A stretch of 64,000 nucleotides of DNA from NCBI RefSeq assembly GCF_001590865.1, contig NZ_BBUY01000005.1, positions 1 to 64,000 of the forward strand. The letters are read 5' to 3'. Shown here one piece after another: positions 53,875 through 62,569 of this stretch. Every line of letters begins with the position of its first letter. Position 1 is the first letter of the stretch. The DNA is from Streptomyces sp. NBRC 110611 (lineage in GTDB: Bacteria; Actinomycetota; Actinomycetes; Streptomycetales; Streptomycetaceae). The notes under the pieces were generated by a model. It did no database searches. It had not been told where the DNA came from and saw only the letters and a program-made list of their open reading frames with translations. The translations under genes and the position numbers were made by a program.

Positions 53875-54180
53875 TCAGTCCTTCTGGGAGACGCCCTTGC
53901 CCGGTGCGGACTGGTGGTCGTCCTCGACCATGGGCGTGGTGATGGGCTGGTGGTTGTCCATGGGCCGCAGAGTGTCGTCCCGCTCACCGGCCTTCTTCTT
54001 CGCCTTCGCGGTGGCGGCGGCTCCGATGATGGGCTGGTGGTTGTCCATGGGCAGGATGTCCCGCTCAACGGCTTCCTTCACCTGCGTGGCGACGCCGGCT
54101 CCGCTGATCGGCTGATGGTTGTCCATGGGCAGGAGAACGTCCCGGTCCCCGGTGGCTGGGGCCTTGTTGTCGGCGTTCAC
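53875..54180 (-). CDS. afsS: AfsS-like DNHxP-repeat protein
   Basis: The 101-residue hydrophilic protein has PMDNHQP at 18-24, 44-50 and 73-79, with a degenerate fourth unit (EDDHQSAP near 86-93). AfsS of S. coelicolor, often labelled sigma-like, is a 63-residue protein with such repeats and lies beside afsR, as here. GTG 54180 is preceded by AGGAG at nine bases; an ATG-led frame further upstream lacks a site. AfsS activates antibiotic and stress genes by an unknown mechanism. This protein is longer than the type member. Confidence 0.82.
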   Translation of the reverse strand: MNADNKAPATGDRDVLLPMDNHQPISGAGVATQVKEAVERDILPMDNHQPIIGAAATAKAKKKAGERDDTLRPMDNHQPITTPMVEDDHQSAPGKGVSQKD

Positions 54181-54355
54181 TTGGATCAACTCCTGTGTGG
54201 GCGATACTGCTTGGTAGCCCGGCCGGCGACTCCCCCGTTGGCCGCCGGACGGGCGTTGACGGCCGCTCACCATAACTGTGCGGCCTGGGCACCGAGCCGC
54301 TTGCCCCCCGAGGCGGCGGTTCGATGCTGACAAGAGTGGCCCGGCGCGATGAACG

Positions 54356-54381
54356 ATCGATAAACGTCATCGATAAACGTC
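54356..54381. promoter_or_regulatory. Two 13-bp direct repeats between afsR-like and afsS-like genes
   Basis: ATCGATAAACGTC occurs twice in immediate tandem, about 175 bases before the afsS-like start. Position and direct-repeat form suit an activator site such as AfsR, but the unit does not match the heptamer spacing usual for SARPs. Confidence 0.5.
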
Positions 54382-54418
54382 GGATTCGCCCTGCTGGGCG
54401 GCCGCGCTTATGCCCCCG

Positions 54419-57352
54419 CTACGCCACCGCGGTGGGCGAGAGAAGCGCCTGGACAACGATACTTTCCGAGGACCCCAGGCGCTCAAACGTCGCCAGCGCC
54501 TCCTGCCAGCACACCCTCGCCCGCCCGGTGTGGCCGAGCTGGTGCAGGGCCCGCCCCAGGGTGGTCAGGACCGTTGCCCGCCAGGAGTCGCCGCCGATGC
54601 CGCGCAGCGCGGTCAGTGCCTGCTCGGCGCGGTTCGCTGCGGCGGCGGGGCGGCGAGCGGCGAGTTCGACCTCGGCGAGCCGGAAGTGGGTCATCCCTTC
54701 CCAGAAGCGCTGCCGGCTGTCCCTGAAGATGGCCAGTGCCGCCATCAGCTGCTCGGTGGCCTCCTCCAGGCGCATGGCCTGGGTGTACGCGAGCGCGAGG
54801 GCATACATGCCGTTGGCGAGCCGGCGCCTGGCGCCCAGCCGCCGGTATATCGCGAGTCCCTCTTCCGCCAGCTCGATGGCGCTGTCCACCCGCCCGGTGT
54901 CCAGGTGGACGCGGGAGAGGTTGCACAGCGCGCTGGCCTCGGACTGCTGGTTCCGGTCGTCCCGGAAGGCGATGAGGGCCTGGCGGAGGTAGCCTTCCGC
55001 GTCGGCGTGCCGGTACTGGGCGTTGGCGATGATTCCGCGGTCGTTGGGCGCGGAGGACGTGACGTACGGATCCTCACAGGCCAGTCCGAGCAGCATGGCG
55101 GACTTGGCGTTCCCATCGGCTTCGTCGAGCCGCCCCGACAGCGTGCGGGCATAGGTGAGTCCGAGGTGGAACCGGGCCTCCGCGTGCTGGTCCCCGATCT
55201 CCCGGGCGGCCGCCAGCAGCTCGATGTTCGCCTGCTCGTACTGCAACGCGTCGGCGCCGGACTCGGACAGGTCCTTGGTGAGCAGCAGCAGGTCGGCGGC
55301 GCGTCGCAGGGTCGCCGGGCCACCGGACTGCCGGGCGCAGGCGAGGAGGCACCCGGCCTCGGAGAACAGCCACTCCAGCGCCGTGGCGCGGTCGGCGAAG
55401 ACCAGGCCGGGGTAGCTGGTGCTCTCCATGTGGTCGACGAGCCGGTCGCCGGGACGCTCCAGCGCGTACATGCGCGCCGCGGTCGCCAGGTAGAAGTCCA
55501 GCAGCCGGGAGAGCGCCGCGTCCCGCTCCGACGGGGGGTGTTCGTCACGCTCGGCGCAGGCGCGCGCGTAGAGGCGTACCAGGTCGTGGTAGCGGTAGCG
55601 GCCCGGCGCGGCGGACTCCAGGAGGGAGGTGTCCACGAGGGATTCGAGGAGTTCCTCGGTCTCTTCGATGTCCATGTCAATCACGGCTGCGGCCGCGGCG
55701 AGCGAGATGTCCGGGCCGTCCGCCAGGCCCAGCAGCCGGAAGGCGCGGGCCTGGGCGGGCTCCAGCTGCTTGTAGCCCAGCTCGAAGGTCGCCTTGACGG
55801 CGAGGTCGCCGGCCCGGAGCTCGTCCAGCCTGCGGCGTTCGTCGGCGAGCTTGCGCGCCAGGGTGGAGACCGTCCACGTACGGCGTGCGGCGAGCCGGGA
55901 GGCGGCGATGCGGATGGCGAGCGGCAGGAATCCGCAGGCGCCGACGACAGCCATGGCGGCCTGCCGCTCCGAGGTGACGCGCTCCTCGCCCACGATGCGG
56001 GTGAAGAGCGCGAGCGCCTCCTCCGGGCTCATCACGTCGAGGTCGATGAGGTGCGCCCCGGCCAGGTCGATCATCCGGGCCCGGCTGGTGATCAGCGCGG
56101 CGCAGCCTTCCGTGCCGGGGAGGAGCGGCCGGACCTGTGCCGCGTCCCGGGCGTTGTCCAGGAGCGCCAGCACCCGCCGGCCGGCGAGGGTGGAGCGGTA
56201 GAGGGCCGAACGCTCCGCCAGGCCCTCGGGGATGGAGGCGTCCGGTGTGCCCAGGGCGCGCAGGAACGCGCCGAGGACGGCCACCGGCTCGGAGGGGTTG
56301 TGACCGGCGCCCTGGAGGTCGACGTAGAGCTGTCCGTCGGGGAAGTGGTCGCGGGCGGCGTGCGCGACGTGGACGGCGAGGGTGGTCTTGCCGACACCGC
56401 CGATGCCGGTGAGGGCCGAGACGGCCATCACGCTGCCCTCGGCGGTGGCGAGCTGATCGCCGAGTTCGGCGACGAAGGCAGCCCGGCCGGTGAAGTCGGC
56501 GACGGTCGCCGGAAGCTGCTGCGGACGCGGGACGACGGGGTCGGCCGGGTCGGCATCGAGGCCGGCGACCGCCGGTGCGTCCAGCTCCGGGTCGGCCTGC
56601 AGAATGCGCTGATGCAGCTCGGAGAGCGAGGCGCAGGGATCGACGCCGAGCTCGTCGGCGAGCAGCCGGCGGGTGTCGGCGTAGACGGCCAGCGCCTCGG
56701 CCTGCCGGCCGCTGCGGTACAGCGCCAGCATGAGCAGTTCGCGGAGGCGCTCGGCCAGTGGGTGGGCGGCGGTGAGCGCGGTCAGCTCGGAGACCGCGTC
56801 GGCGTGACAGCCCGCTTCCAGGTCGAGTTCGAGGCGGCTCTCCGTGAGGGACAGCCACCACTCCTCCAGGCGGGTCCGCTGGGTCTCGGCGTACGGGCCG
56901 GGGAGGCCGGCGAGCGGCTCGCCGTCCCACAGCGCCAGCGCCGTGTCGAGGAGTTCGCGGGCCCGGCCGCGGTCGCCGGCGGCCTTGGCCTTCTCCGCCT
57001 CGGCGACGTACTGCTCGGCGTGGTCGTGGTCCAGGTCCAGTGAACCTTCCGTCGGCCGGATCGCATAGCCTCCGGCCTCGCTGACCAGCACCTCGGCATC
57101 CGGGCCGAGCGCTTTGCGGAGCCGGGAGGCGTACGTGCGCAGCGCGGCGAGTGCGGCATGCGGCGGGGTGTCGCCCCACAGGGCGTCCACCAGCTCGGCC
57201 GCGGTGGCGGTACGTCCGCCGCGCAGCAGTAGTGCCGCGAGCAGCGCGCGCTGCTGCGGGGAGCCCGCCGCCAACGGCGTTGCGCCGCGCCAGGCCCGTA
57301 CGGGACCGAGCACGGTGAAGCGGAGCCGCTCCCGCCCCGGACCGTCGTCCAT
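54419..57352 (-). CDS. afsR: AfsR-like SARP/NB-ARC/TPR regulator
   Basis: This 977-residue protein (AfsR is about 993) has an OmpR-type winged helix at 1-95 (LRFTVLGPVRAW, LRTYASRLRKALG), a BTAD helical domain at about 100-245, an ATPase with Walker A GIGGVGKTTLAV near 318 and NARDAAQVRPLLPG near 397, then TPR repeats to the end. AfsR is phosphorylated by AfsK and switches on afsS. ATG 57352 follows AGGGGG. The afsS-like gene lies 238 bases downstream on the same strand, and the AfsK-like gene is 9 kb away. Confidence 0.9.
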   Translation of the reverse strand: MDDGPGRERLRFTVLGPVRAWRGATPLAAGSPQQRALLAALLLRGGRTATAAELVDALWGDTPPHAALAALRTYASRLRKALGPDAEVLVSEAGGYAIRPTEGSLDLDHDHAEQYVAEAEKAKAAGDRGRARELLDTALALWDGEPLAGLPGPYAETQRTRLEEWWLSLTESRLELDLEAGCHADAVSELTALTAAHPLAERLRELLMLALYRSGRQAEALAVYADTRRLLADELGVDPCASLSELHQRILQADPELDAPAVAGLDADPADPVVPRPQQLPATVADFTGRAAFVAELGDQLATAEGSVMAVSALTGIGGVGKTTLAVHVAHAARDHFPDGQLYVDLQGAGHNPSEPVAVLGAFLRALGTPDASIPEGLAERSALYRSTLAGRRVLALLDNARDAAQVRPLLPGTEGCAALITSRARMIDLAGAHLIDLDVMSPEEALALFTRIVGEERVTSERQAAMAVVGACGFLPLAIRIAASRLAARRTWTVSTLARKLADERRRLDELRAGDLAVKATFELGYKQLEPAQARAFRLLGLADGPDISLAAAAAVIDMDIEETEELLESLVDTSLLESAAPGRYRYHDLVRLYARACAERDEHPPSERDAALSRLLDFYLATAARMYALERPGDRLVDHMESTSYPGLVFADRATALEWLFSEAGCLLACARQSGGPATLRRAADLLLLTKDLSESGADALQYEQANIELLAAAREIGDQHAEARFHLGLTYARTLSGRLDEADGNAKSAMLLGLACEDPYVTSSAPNDRGIIANAQYRHADAEGYLRQALIAFRDDRNQQSEASALCNLSRVHLDTGRVDSAIELAEEGLAIYRRLGARRRLANGMYALALAYTQAMRLEEATEQLMAALAIFRDSRQRFWEGMTHFRLAEVELAARRPAAAANRAEQALTALRGIGGDSWRATVLTTLGRALHQLGHTGRARVCWQEALATFERLGSSESIVVQALLSPTAVA

Positions 57353-57572
57353 GGTGTCCCCCTGCCTGTGCCAGATGACCACGCGGTACACATCTTCTCG
57401 CTGTGCGCAACGGCCAGTCTGCCTTGTTACGGGCCCTTCCGTCAGTAGGGGTCGGGACCGTGCACAAAGCCTCCTCGGCTGCCGAAGGGCGGCAACGGGC
57501 CGGCGCGCGGCCGGGCCGCGGAGTGTGCGCCTCCGTACGCCCCTGGTCAGACGGCCATCCGCACAGCTACTG

Positions 57573-57601
57573 CTGACGGAGCGTCAGATTCTCGCTACCT
57601 T
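57573..57601 (+). promoter_or_regulatory. Operator plus leaderless promoter of amidohydrolase
   Basis: CTGACGGAGCGTCAG (57573-57587) is a perfect palindrome. Its left arm doubles as a -35 (CTGACG), and TACCTT (57596-57601) lies 17 bases further, seven bases before the ATG. Repressor binding would block polymerase. Confidence 0.68.
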
Positions 57602-57608
57602 ACTCGCC

Positions 57609-58952
57609 ATGGAGACCACGGCGAGCACGGCGAAGACGGCGAAGAGGGCGAAGACGGCGAGCACGACGACCACGGACGCCGTGGAGACCACGGAGGCCGC
57701 GGAGGCCGCGGCAGCCTCGGCGACCCCGGGCACCCCGCATCCCTTCCCCGAGATCATCTCGGTGGACGACCACACGGTGGAGCCCCCCGGCGTCTGGCAG
57801 GACCGGCTCCCTGCGAAGTACCGGGACACCGGTCCGCGGATCGTCCGCGCCCCGGTCAAGGAAATAACCTTCGTGGGCGGCAGATTCACCCCGAAGATGG
57901 GCACCACCGGCGAGGACGGGCCGATGGCCGACTGGTGGGTCTACGAGGACCTGCGCCGCCCGCTCACCCGCCTCGACACCGCCGTCGGCTGCTCCCGTGA
58001 CGACATCAGGCTGGAGGGCATCACCTACGAGCAGATGCGCCCCGGTTCGTACTCGGTCCCCGACCGCCTGGCCGACATGGACGTCAACCACGTCCGGTCG
58101 GCCCTCTGCTTCCCCACCTTCCCCCGCTTCTGCGGCCAGACGTTCACCGAGGCCAGTGACCGTGAACTGGGCCTGCTGGGAGTGCGCGCGTACAACGACT
58201 GGATGGTGGAGGAGTGGTGCGGCCCCCAGGCGCAGGGCCGGCTGATCCCGCTCACCCTCATCCCTCTATGGGACGCGGAGCTGGCGGCGGCGGAGGTGCG
58301 CCGCAATGCTGCCCGCGGCGTACGGGCGGTCTGCTTCAGCGAGATCCCGCCCCGCCTGGGCCTGCCCAGCATCCACACCGACCGCTGGGACCCCTTCCTC
58401 CGCGCCTGCGACGAGACCGGCACGGTCATCGCCATGCACATCGGCTCCTCGTCGGCGATGCCGTCCACCTCGCCCGACGCCCCACCCGCCGTCGGCTCCA
58501 CACTCACCTTCGCCAACTGCTGCTTCTCGATGACGGACTGGCTGCTGAGCGGCGTCTTCGAGCGCTTCCCCCACCTGAAGATCATGTACGCCGAGGGCCA
58601 GATCGGCTGGATCCCGTACATCCTCGAACGCGCCGATGTGGTCTGGCAGGAGAACCGCGCCTGGGGCGGCGTCGCGGAGAAGGTCCTCCGCCCCCCGTCC
58701 GAACTCTTCGCCGAGCATGTCCACGGCTGCTTCTTCGACGACGCCTTCGGCTTGAAGAGCCTCGACGCGATCGGCGTCGGCAACGTCCTTTACGAGACCG
58801 ACTACCCGCACTCCGACTCCACCTGGCCGCGGTCGAGAGCGGTCGCCGAGTCCCAGATGGGCCACCTCGCCCCGGACGTGGTCGAACGCATCGTCCGCGG
58901 CAACGCGATCGACCTGCTGGGCCTGACAGAAGAGGGCCTCTGGGCCGGGTGA
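57609..58952 (+). CDS. Amidohydrolase family 2 metal-dependent hydrolase
   Basis: This 447-residue protein has a Thr/Ala-rich N-tail (first 40 residues) and an amidohydrolase-2 domain: SVDDHTVEPP for the first ligands, VIAMHIGSSS, and YETDYPHSDSTWP with the final Asp. Related proteins hydrolyse or decarboxylate ring-cleavage products; the substrate here is unknown. No ribosome site precedes the ATG; the promoter spacing fits a leaderless mRNA. It is under the palindromic operator shared with the CoA ligases and thiolases. Confidence 0.88.
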   Translation: METTASTAKTAKRAKTASTTTTDAVETTEAAEAAAASATPGTPHPFPEIISVDDHTVEPPGVWQDRLPAKYRDTGPRIVRAPVKEITFVGGRFTPKMGTTGEDGPMADWWVYEDLRRPLTRLDTAVGCSRDDIRLEGITYEQMRPGSYSVPDRLADMDVNHVRSALCFPTFPRFCGQTFTEASDRELGLLGVRAYNDWMVEEWCGPQAQGRLIPLTLIPLWDAELAAAEVRRNAARGVRAVCFSEIPPRLGLPSIHTDRWDPFLRACDETGTVIAMHIGSSSAMPSTSPDAPPAVGSTLTFANCCFSMTDWLLSGVFERFPHLKIMYAEGQIGWIPYILERADVVWQENRAWGGVAEKVLRPPSELFAEHVHGCFFDDAFGLKSLDAIGVGNVLYETDYPHSDSTWPRSRAVAESQMGHLAPDVVERIVRGNAIDLLGLTEEGLWAG

Positions 58953-58971
58953 GGGCGTGGTCGTGAGAAAC

Positions 58972-59022
58972 GAGGGGGCGAGGGGGGGGAGAGGGGAGGG
59001 GGCAAAGGGACGAGGGAGCGAG
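58972..59022 (+). repeat. G-tract cluster between convergent genes
   Basis: Seven or more G runs of 3-8 bases separated by one to three bases lie between the amidohydrolase stop and the GNAT stop. It is a G-quadruplex candidate. Confidence 0.55.
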
Positions 59023-59029
59023 GCTCAGT

Positions 59030-59518
59030 TCACAGGCGCCGGTACATGATGTGGAGGCCCACATAGCCCTTGGTGGGGTGGTGGAAGCCCTCGGGGAGGG
59101 TGGTCATGATCGCGAACCCCAGGGACTCCCAGAGGGCGACGGCACCGGTGTTGGTCTCCACGACGGCGTTGAACTGCATCGCCCGATAGCCGTCGGCGCG
59201 GGCCCGGTCCACTACGTACTCGCCCAGGGCCCGCCCGACACCGCGTCCATGATGCCGCGGATCGACCATGAAGCTGGCGTTGGCGATATGCGCGGCGCCG
59301 CCCATGTGGTTCGGGTTCATCTTGGCCGTACCCAGCACCGTTCCGGACTCGTCGACGGCGACGACCGTACGGCCGGGCGGATGCTGCATCCAGATCTCCC
59401 GGCCTCCCGCCTCGTCGAGGTCGCGGGGGTAGGCGTACGTTTCACCGGCCGCGGTGATCGCATGGAAGAAGGGCCAGATGGCGGGCCAGTCGGCCGCGGA
59501 TGCCTCGCGTATCAGCAT
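59030..59518 (-). CDS. GNAT-family N-acetyltransferase
   Basis: This 162-residue protein has the acetyl-CoA motif HHGRGVGRALGEYVVDRARADGYR, shown here as HHGRGVGRALGEY, plus IREASAADWPAIWPFF and NTGAVALWESLGF. It is related to phosphinothricin-type acetyltransferases; the acceptor is unknown. The start is ATG 59518 (MLIREAS), because family members start near this motif. It is convergent with the amidohydrolase. Confidence 0.92.
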   Translation of the reverse strand: MLIREASAADWPAIWPFFHAITAAGETYAYPRDLDEAGGREIWMQHPPGRTVVAVDESGTVLGTAKMNPNHMGGAAHIANASFMVDPRHHGRGVGRALGEYVVDRARADGYRAMQFNAVVETNTGAVALWESLGFAIMTTLPEGFHHPTKGYVGLHIMYRRL

Positions 59519-59604
59519 GTCCACAGCATGGCGTCGGCGGGGGCGGACCACCACTGAATATGCACTGATGAATATGCACTGAATACGTACCGGTCAATCC
59601 GCCG

Positions 59605-60081
59605 CTACGCGGGACCGGGGCCGAAGACGGGAATGGCGAAAGGGCCGGCGTCGCCTTCGGCGATTCCGGCGGCCCCGGCGGCGTCCGGCTTCCCGACGCC
59701 GGGGGCCACGTCCCGGAACCGCACCGTGAGCGGCATCCCGATGCGTAGTTCCGCCGGCGCGCAGTCGGTGACCTCGGTCATCATCCGCGGCCCCTCGGCG
59801 AGATCGACCACGGCCGCCACATACGGCAGACGGTCGCCGAACGGGGGCAGGTCGTTGCGGTGCACGACCGACCATGTGTAGAGAGTGGCGTGGCCACTGG
59901 CCGGCTCCCAGACCACGTCCGCACTCCAGCAGTACGGACAGAATTCGCGCGGGTAGTGATGGGCCGTGCCACACCCCGCGGCCCGGCAGCGGCGCAGCAG
60001 CAGCTTCCCCGCGGCCGCCGCCTCCCAGTACGGCCGGGTGAAGGCGTCCACCTCCGGCAGATCGCATCGCGCGCTCGGCAT
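59605..60081 (-). CDS. DUF35 (Zn-ribbon/OB-fold) protein, second
   Basis: This 158-residue protein has a zinc ribbon (CRAAGCGTAHHYPREFCPYC, slightly wider first spacing than usual) and an OB fold (LYTWSVVHRN, YVAAVVDLAEGPRMM). Its thiolase-like partner is not adjacent; the Cys-lacking Ltp-type gene at 37413 is one candidate. It is divergent from the ADP-forming ligase gene, with the palindrome between them. Confidence 0.87.
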   Translation of the reverse strand: MPSARCDLPEVDAFTRPYWEAAAAGKLLLRRCRAAGCGTAHHYPREFCPYCWSADVVWEPASGHATLYTWSVVHRNDLPPFGDRLPYVAAVVDLAEGPRMMTEVTDCAPAELRIGMPLTVRFRDVAPGVGKPDAAGAAGIAEGDAGPFAIPVFGPGPA

Positions 60082-60139
60082 CTCGACCCTCGCCCTCCCC
60101 TCCTCCGCCCCATTCCTGACGTGACTCCCCTTCGGTAAC

Positions 60140-60154
60140 CTGACTAAACGTCAG
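60140..60154. promoter_or_regulatory. Palindromic operator between divergent genes
   Basis: CTGACTAAACGTCAG has one inner mismatch to CTGACG-N3-CGTCAG. It lies between the DUF35 gene and the ADP-forming acyl-CoA ligase gene. Confidence 0.66.
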
Positions 60155-60237
60155 CTGGCGCAACAGGCAGGTACGCGGGCAGGTACGCACGGCAGGTATC
60201 AGGCGACGAGAGCTCTCACACAGGAGTGGCGGCTGCG

Positions 60238-62511
60238 ATGCTCGGATCGACGTACGGCACCCTCACCACGCACTCCCGGCCGGCCCGCATCGTGGCCTGT
60301 GGGGAGCGACCACCGCACACCGTTCACGGTATGAGCGCGCAGCATCAGCGTCGCGGCGGCGGCCCCGGCCCCGGGCAGAACGCCGGCGCCGGGGCCGACC
60401 TGGATGTCAGCGGCCGGCCGCTGCACGCCGCGGTGCCCGATCTGGACCGGTTCTTCCAGCCCGAGTCGGTGGCGGTGCTCGGCGCCTCGGATGCCGAAGG
60501 CCGCCCCAACACCGCTATCACCCGACGGCTCATCGCCTGGGCGGAGCGGGCCGGCGCCCGGCTCCACCCGGTCAATCCGGGCCGCAAGCAGGTCTTCGGC
60601 ATGCCCTGTTACGCCACCGTCGCCGATCTGCCCGAACCGGTCGACCTCGCCGTGCTGCTGGTCGCGGACCCGCTACCCCTCATAGGCCAACTCGCCGAGG
60701 CCGAGGTGAAGTTCGCGGTGGTCTTCGCCTCCGGCTTCGCCGAGACCGGGGAGCGGGGGGCGGCCGCCCAGGCCCGGCTGGCCGAGGCGGTCGGACGCTC
60801 CGGACTTCGGCTGCTCGGCCCGAATACCAATCTCAACGCCTTCGAGGAGTTCCGCGAGGACCTCGAAGGGCCGGCCATCGCCCTGATCACGCAGTCAGGC
60901 CACCAGGGCCGCCCCGTCTTCACCCTTCAGCAGCTGGGCATCCGCCTCTCCCACTGGGCTCCCACCGGCAACGAGGCCGATCTGGAGACCGCCGACTTCC
61001 TCTCCTACTTCGCCACGCGCCCCGAGGTCGGCGCGATCGCCGCGTATGTGGAAGGCCTCAAGGACGGCCGGGCCTTTCTGCTCGCCGCCGACCGCGCGGC
61101 CCGTAACAAGGTGCCCGTCGTCGCCGTCAAGGTCGGCCGCACCGAGACCGGTGCCCGGACGGCCGCCTCGCACACCGGCAAGCTGACCGGCGCGGACGAG
61201 GTCGTGGACGCCGCGATGCGGCAGTTCGGCGTGATACGGGTGGACGGGCTCGACGAGCTGCAGGACACCGCCGCCCTCCTGGCCCGCGCCAAGCGGCCCA
61301 CCGCCGAGGGCATCGCCGTCTATTCGATCTCCGGCGGCACCGGTGCCCACTTCGCCGACCTCGCGGCAGCGGCCGGGCTGCGGCTGCCCGCCCTCGACGA
61401 CGCCAAGCAGGCCGAGCTGCACCAGTGGATACCGGACGATCTCAGCGTCGCCAATCCGGTCGACAGCGGTGGGCATCCGGTCGGCGACTGGCGCGGCCGC
61501 AAGATCATCGACGCGATCCTGGCGGACCCGGCCGTCGGCGTGCTGATCTGCCCGATCACCGGCCCCTTCCCGCCGATGAGCGACCGGCTCGCCCAGGATC
61601 TCGTGGCCGCGGCGGAGCGGACGGACAAGCTGGTGTGCGTGGTCTGGGGCTCGCCGGTCGGCACCGAGGACGCCTACCGCAGCACTCTGCTCGGCTCCAC
61701 GCGGGTGGCGACCTTCCGTACCTTCGCCAACTGCATCACCGCCGTCCGGGCCTACCTCGACCACCACCGCTTCACCGACGGCTACCGCTCCCCCTTCGAC
61801 GACGCGCCGCGCATCCCGTCCCCGTCCGCCCGCAAGGCACAGGCCCTGATGCGCCCCGGCCAGCAGCTCAGCGAACACGCGGCGAAGCAGCTGTTGCGCG
61901 CCTATGGCATCCGCGTCCCGCGCGAACAGCTGGTGGCCAGCGCGGCGGCCGCCGTACGGGCGGCGAGCCAGGTCGGCTACCCCGTCGTCATGAAGGCTTC
62001 CGGGCCGCAGCTGGCGCACAAGACCGAACTCGGCCTGGTCAAGGTCGGACTGACCTCGGCCAGCCAGGTCCGGGACGCCTACCGCGAACTCACCGACATC
62101 GCCCGCTACGAGAACATCCCGCTGGACGGAGTCCTGGTCTGCCAGATGATCGAGCGGGGCGTCGAGACGGTCGTCGGTGTCACCCACGACCGCCTCTTCG
62201 GGCCGACCGTGACCGTCGGCCTCGGCGGAATCCTCGTGGAGGTCCTGCGGGACGCCGCCGTGGGGGTACCGCCGTTCGGCGAGGACCAGGCGCGCGCGAT
62301 GCTGGACGAGCTGCGCGGCCGCGCCCTGCTGGACGGCGTACGGGGCGCGCCGCCCTCGGATGTGGACGCGCTCGTGGAGGTCGTCCTGCGAGTGCAGCGG
62401 ATGGCCCTCGAAATGGACGGTGAACTGGCCGAGCTGGACATCAATCCGCTGGTGGTGCTGCCGCGCGGACAGGGCGCGGTGGCTCTGGACGCACTCGCCG
62501 TCTGCCATTGA
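60238..62511 (+). CDS. ADP-forming acyl-CoA ligase (CoA-binding plus ATP-grasp)
   Basis: This 757-residue fusion combines an N-terminal CoA-binding domain (FFQPESVAVLGASD), two succinyl-CoA-ligase-type domains with the likely phospho-His in ITQSGHQGRPVF, and a C-terminal ATP-grasp (YPVVMKASGPQLAHKTELG, VVGVTHDRLFGPTVTVGLGG, ELDINPLVVLP). It converts acyl-CoA and ADP reversibly to acid and ATP, as in acetate-CoA ligase (ADP). ATG 60238 is 11 bases after AGGAG. It is followed by a crotonase 58 bases on. Confidence 0.9.
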   Translation: MLGSTYGTLTTHSRPARIVACGERPPHTVHGMSAQHQRRGGGPGPGQNAGAGADLDVSGRPLHAAVPDLDRFFQPESVAVLGASDAEGRPNTAITRRLIAWAERAGARLHPVNPGRKQVFGMPCYATVADLPEPVDLAVLLVADPLPLIGQLAEAEVKFAVVFASGFAETGERGAAAQARLAEAVGRSGLRLLGPNTNLNAFEEFREDLEGPAIALITQSGHQGRPVFTLQQLGIRLSHWAPTGNEADLETADFLSYFATRPEVGAIAAYVEGLKDGRAFLLAADRAARNKVPVVAVKVGRTETGARTAASHTGKLTGADEVVDAAMRQFGVIRVDGLDELQDTAALLARAKRPTAEGIAVYSISGGTGAHFADLAAAAGLRLPALDDAKQAELHQWIPDDLSVANPVDSGGHPVGDWRGRKIIDAILADPAVGVLICPITGPFPPMSDRLAQDLVAAAERTDKLVCVVWGSPVGTEDAYRSTLLGSTRVATFRTFANCITAVRAYLDHHRFTDGYRSPFDDAPRIPSPSARKAQALMRPGQQLSEHAAKQLLRAYGIRVPREQLVASAAAAVRAASQVGYPVVMKASGPQLAHKTELGLVKVGLTSASQVRDAYRELTDIARYENIPLDGVLVCQMIERGVETVVGVTHDRLFGPTVTVGLGGILVEVLRDAAVGVPPFGEDQARAMLDELRGRALLDGVRGAPPSDVDALVEVVLRVQRMALEMDGELAELDINPLVVLPRGQGAVALDALAVCH

Positions 62512-62569
62512 TGCCCGCGCCCTCGGCCGCACTCCCACTCCCACTCCCGCTCCCTGGAGTCGCTCCCCC

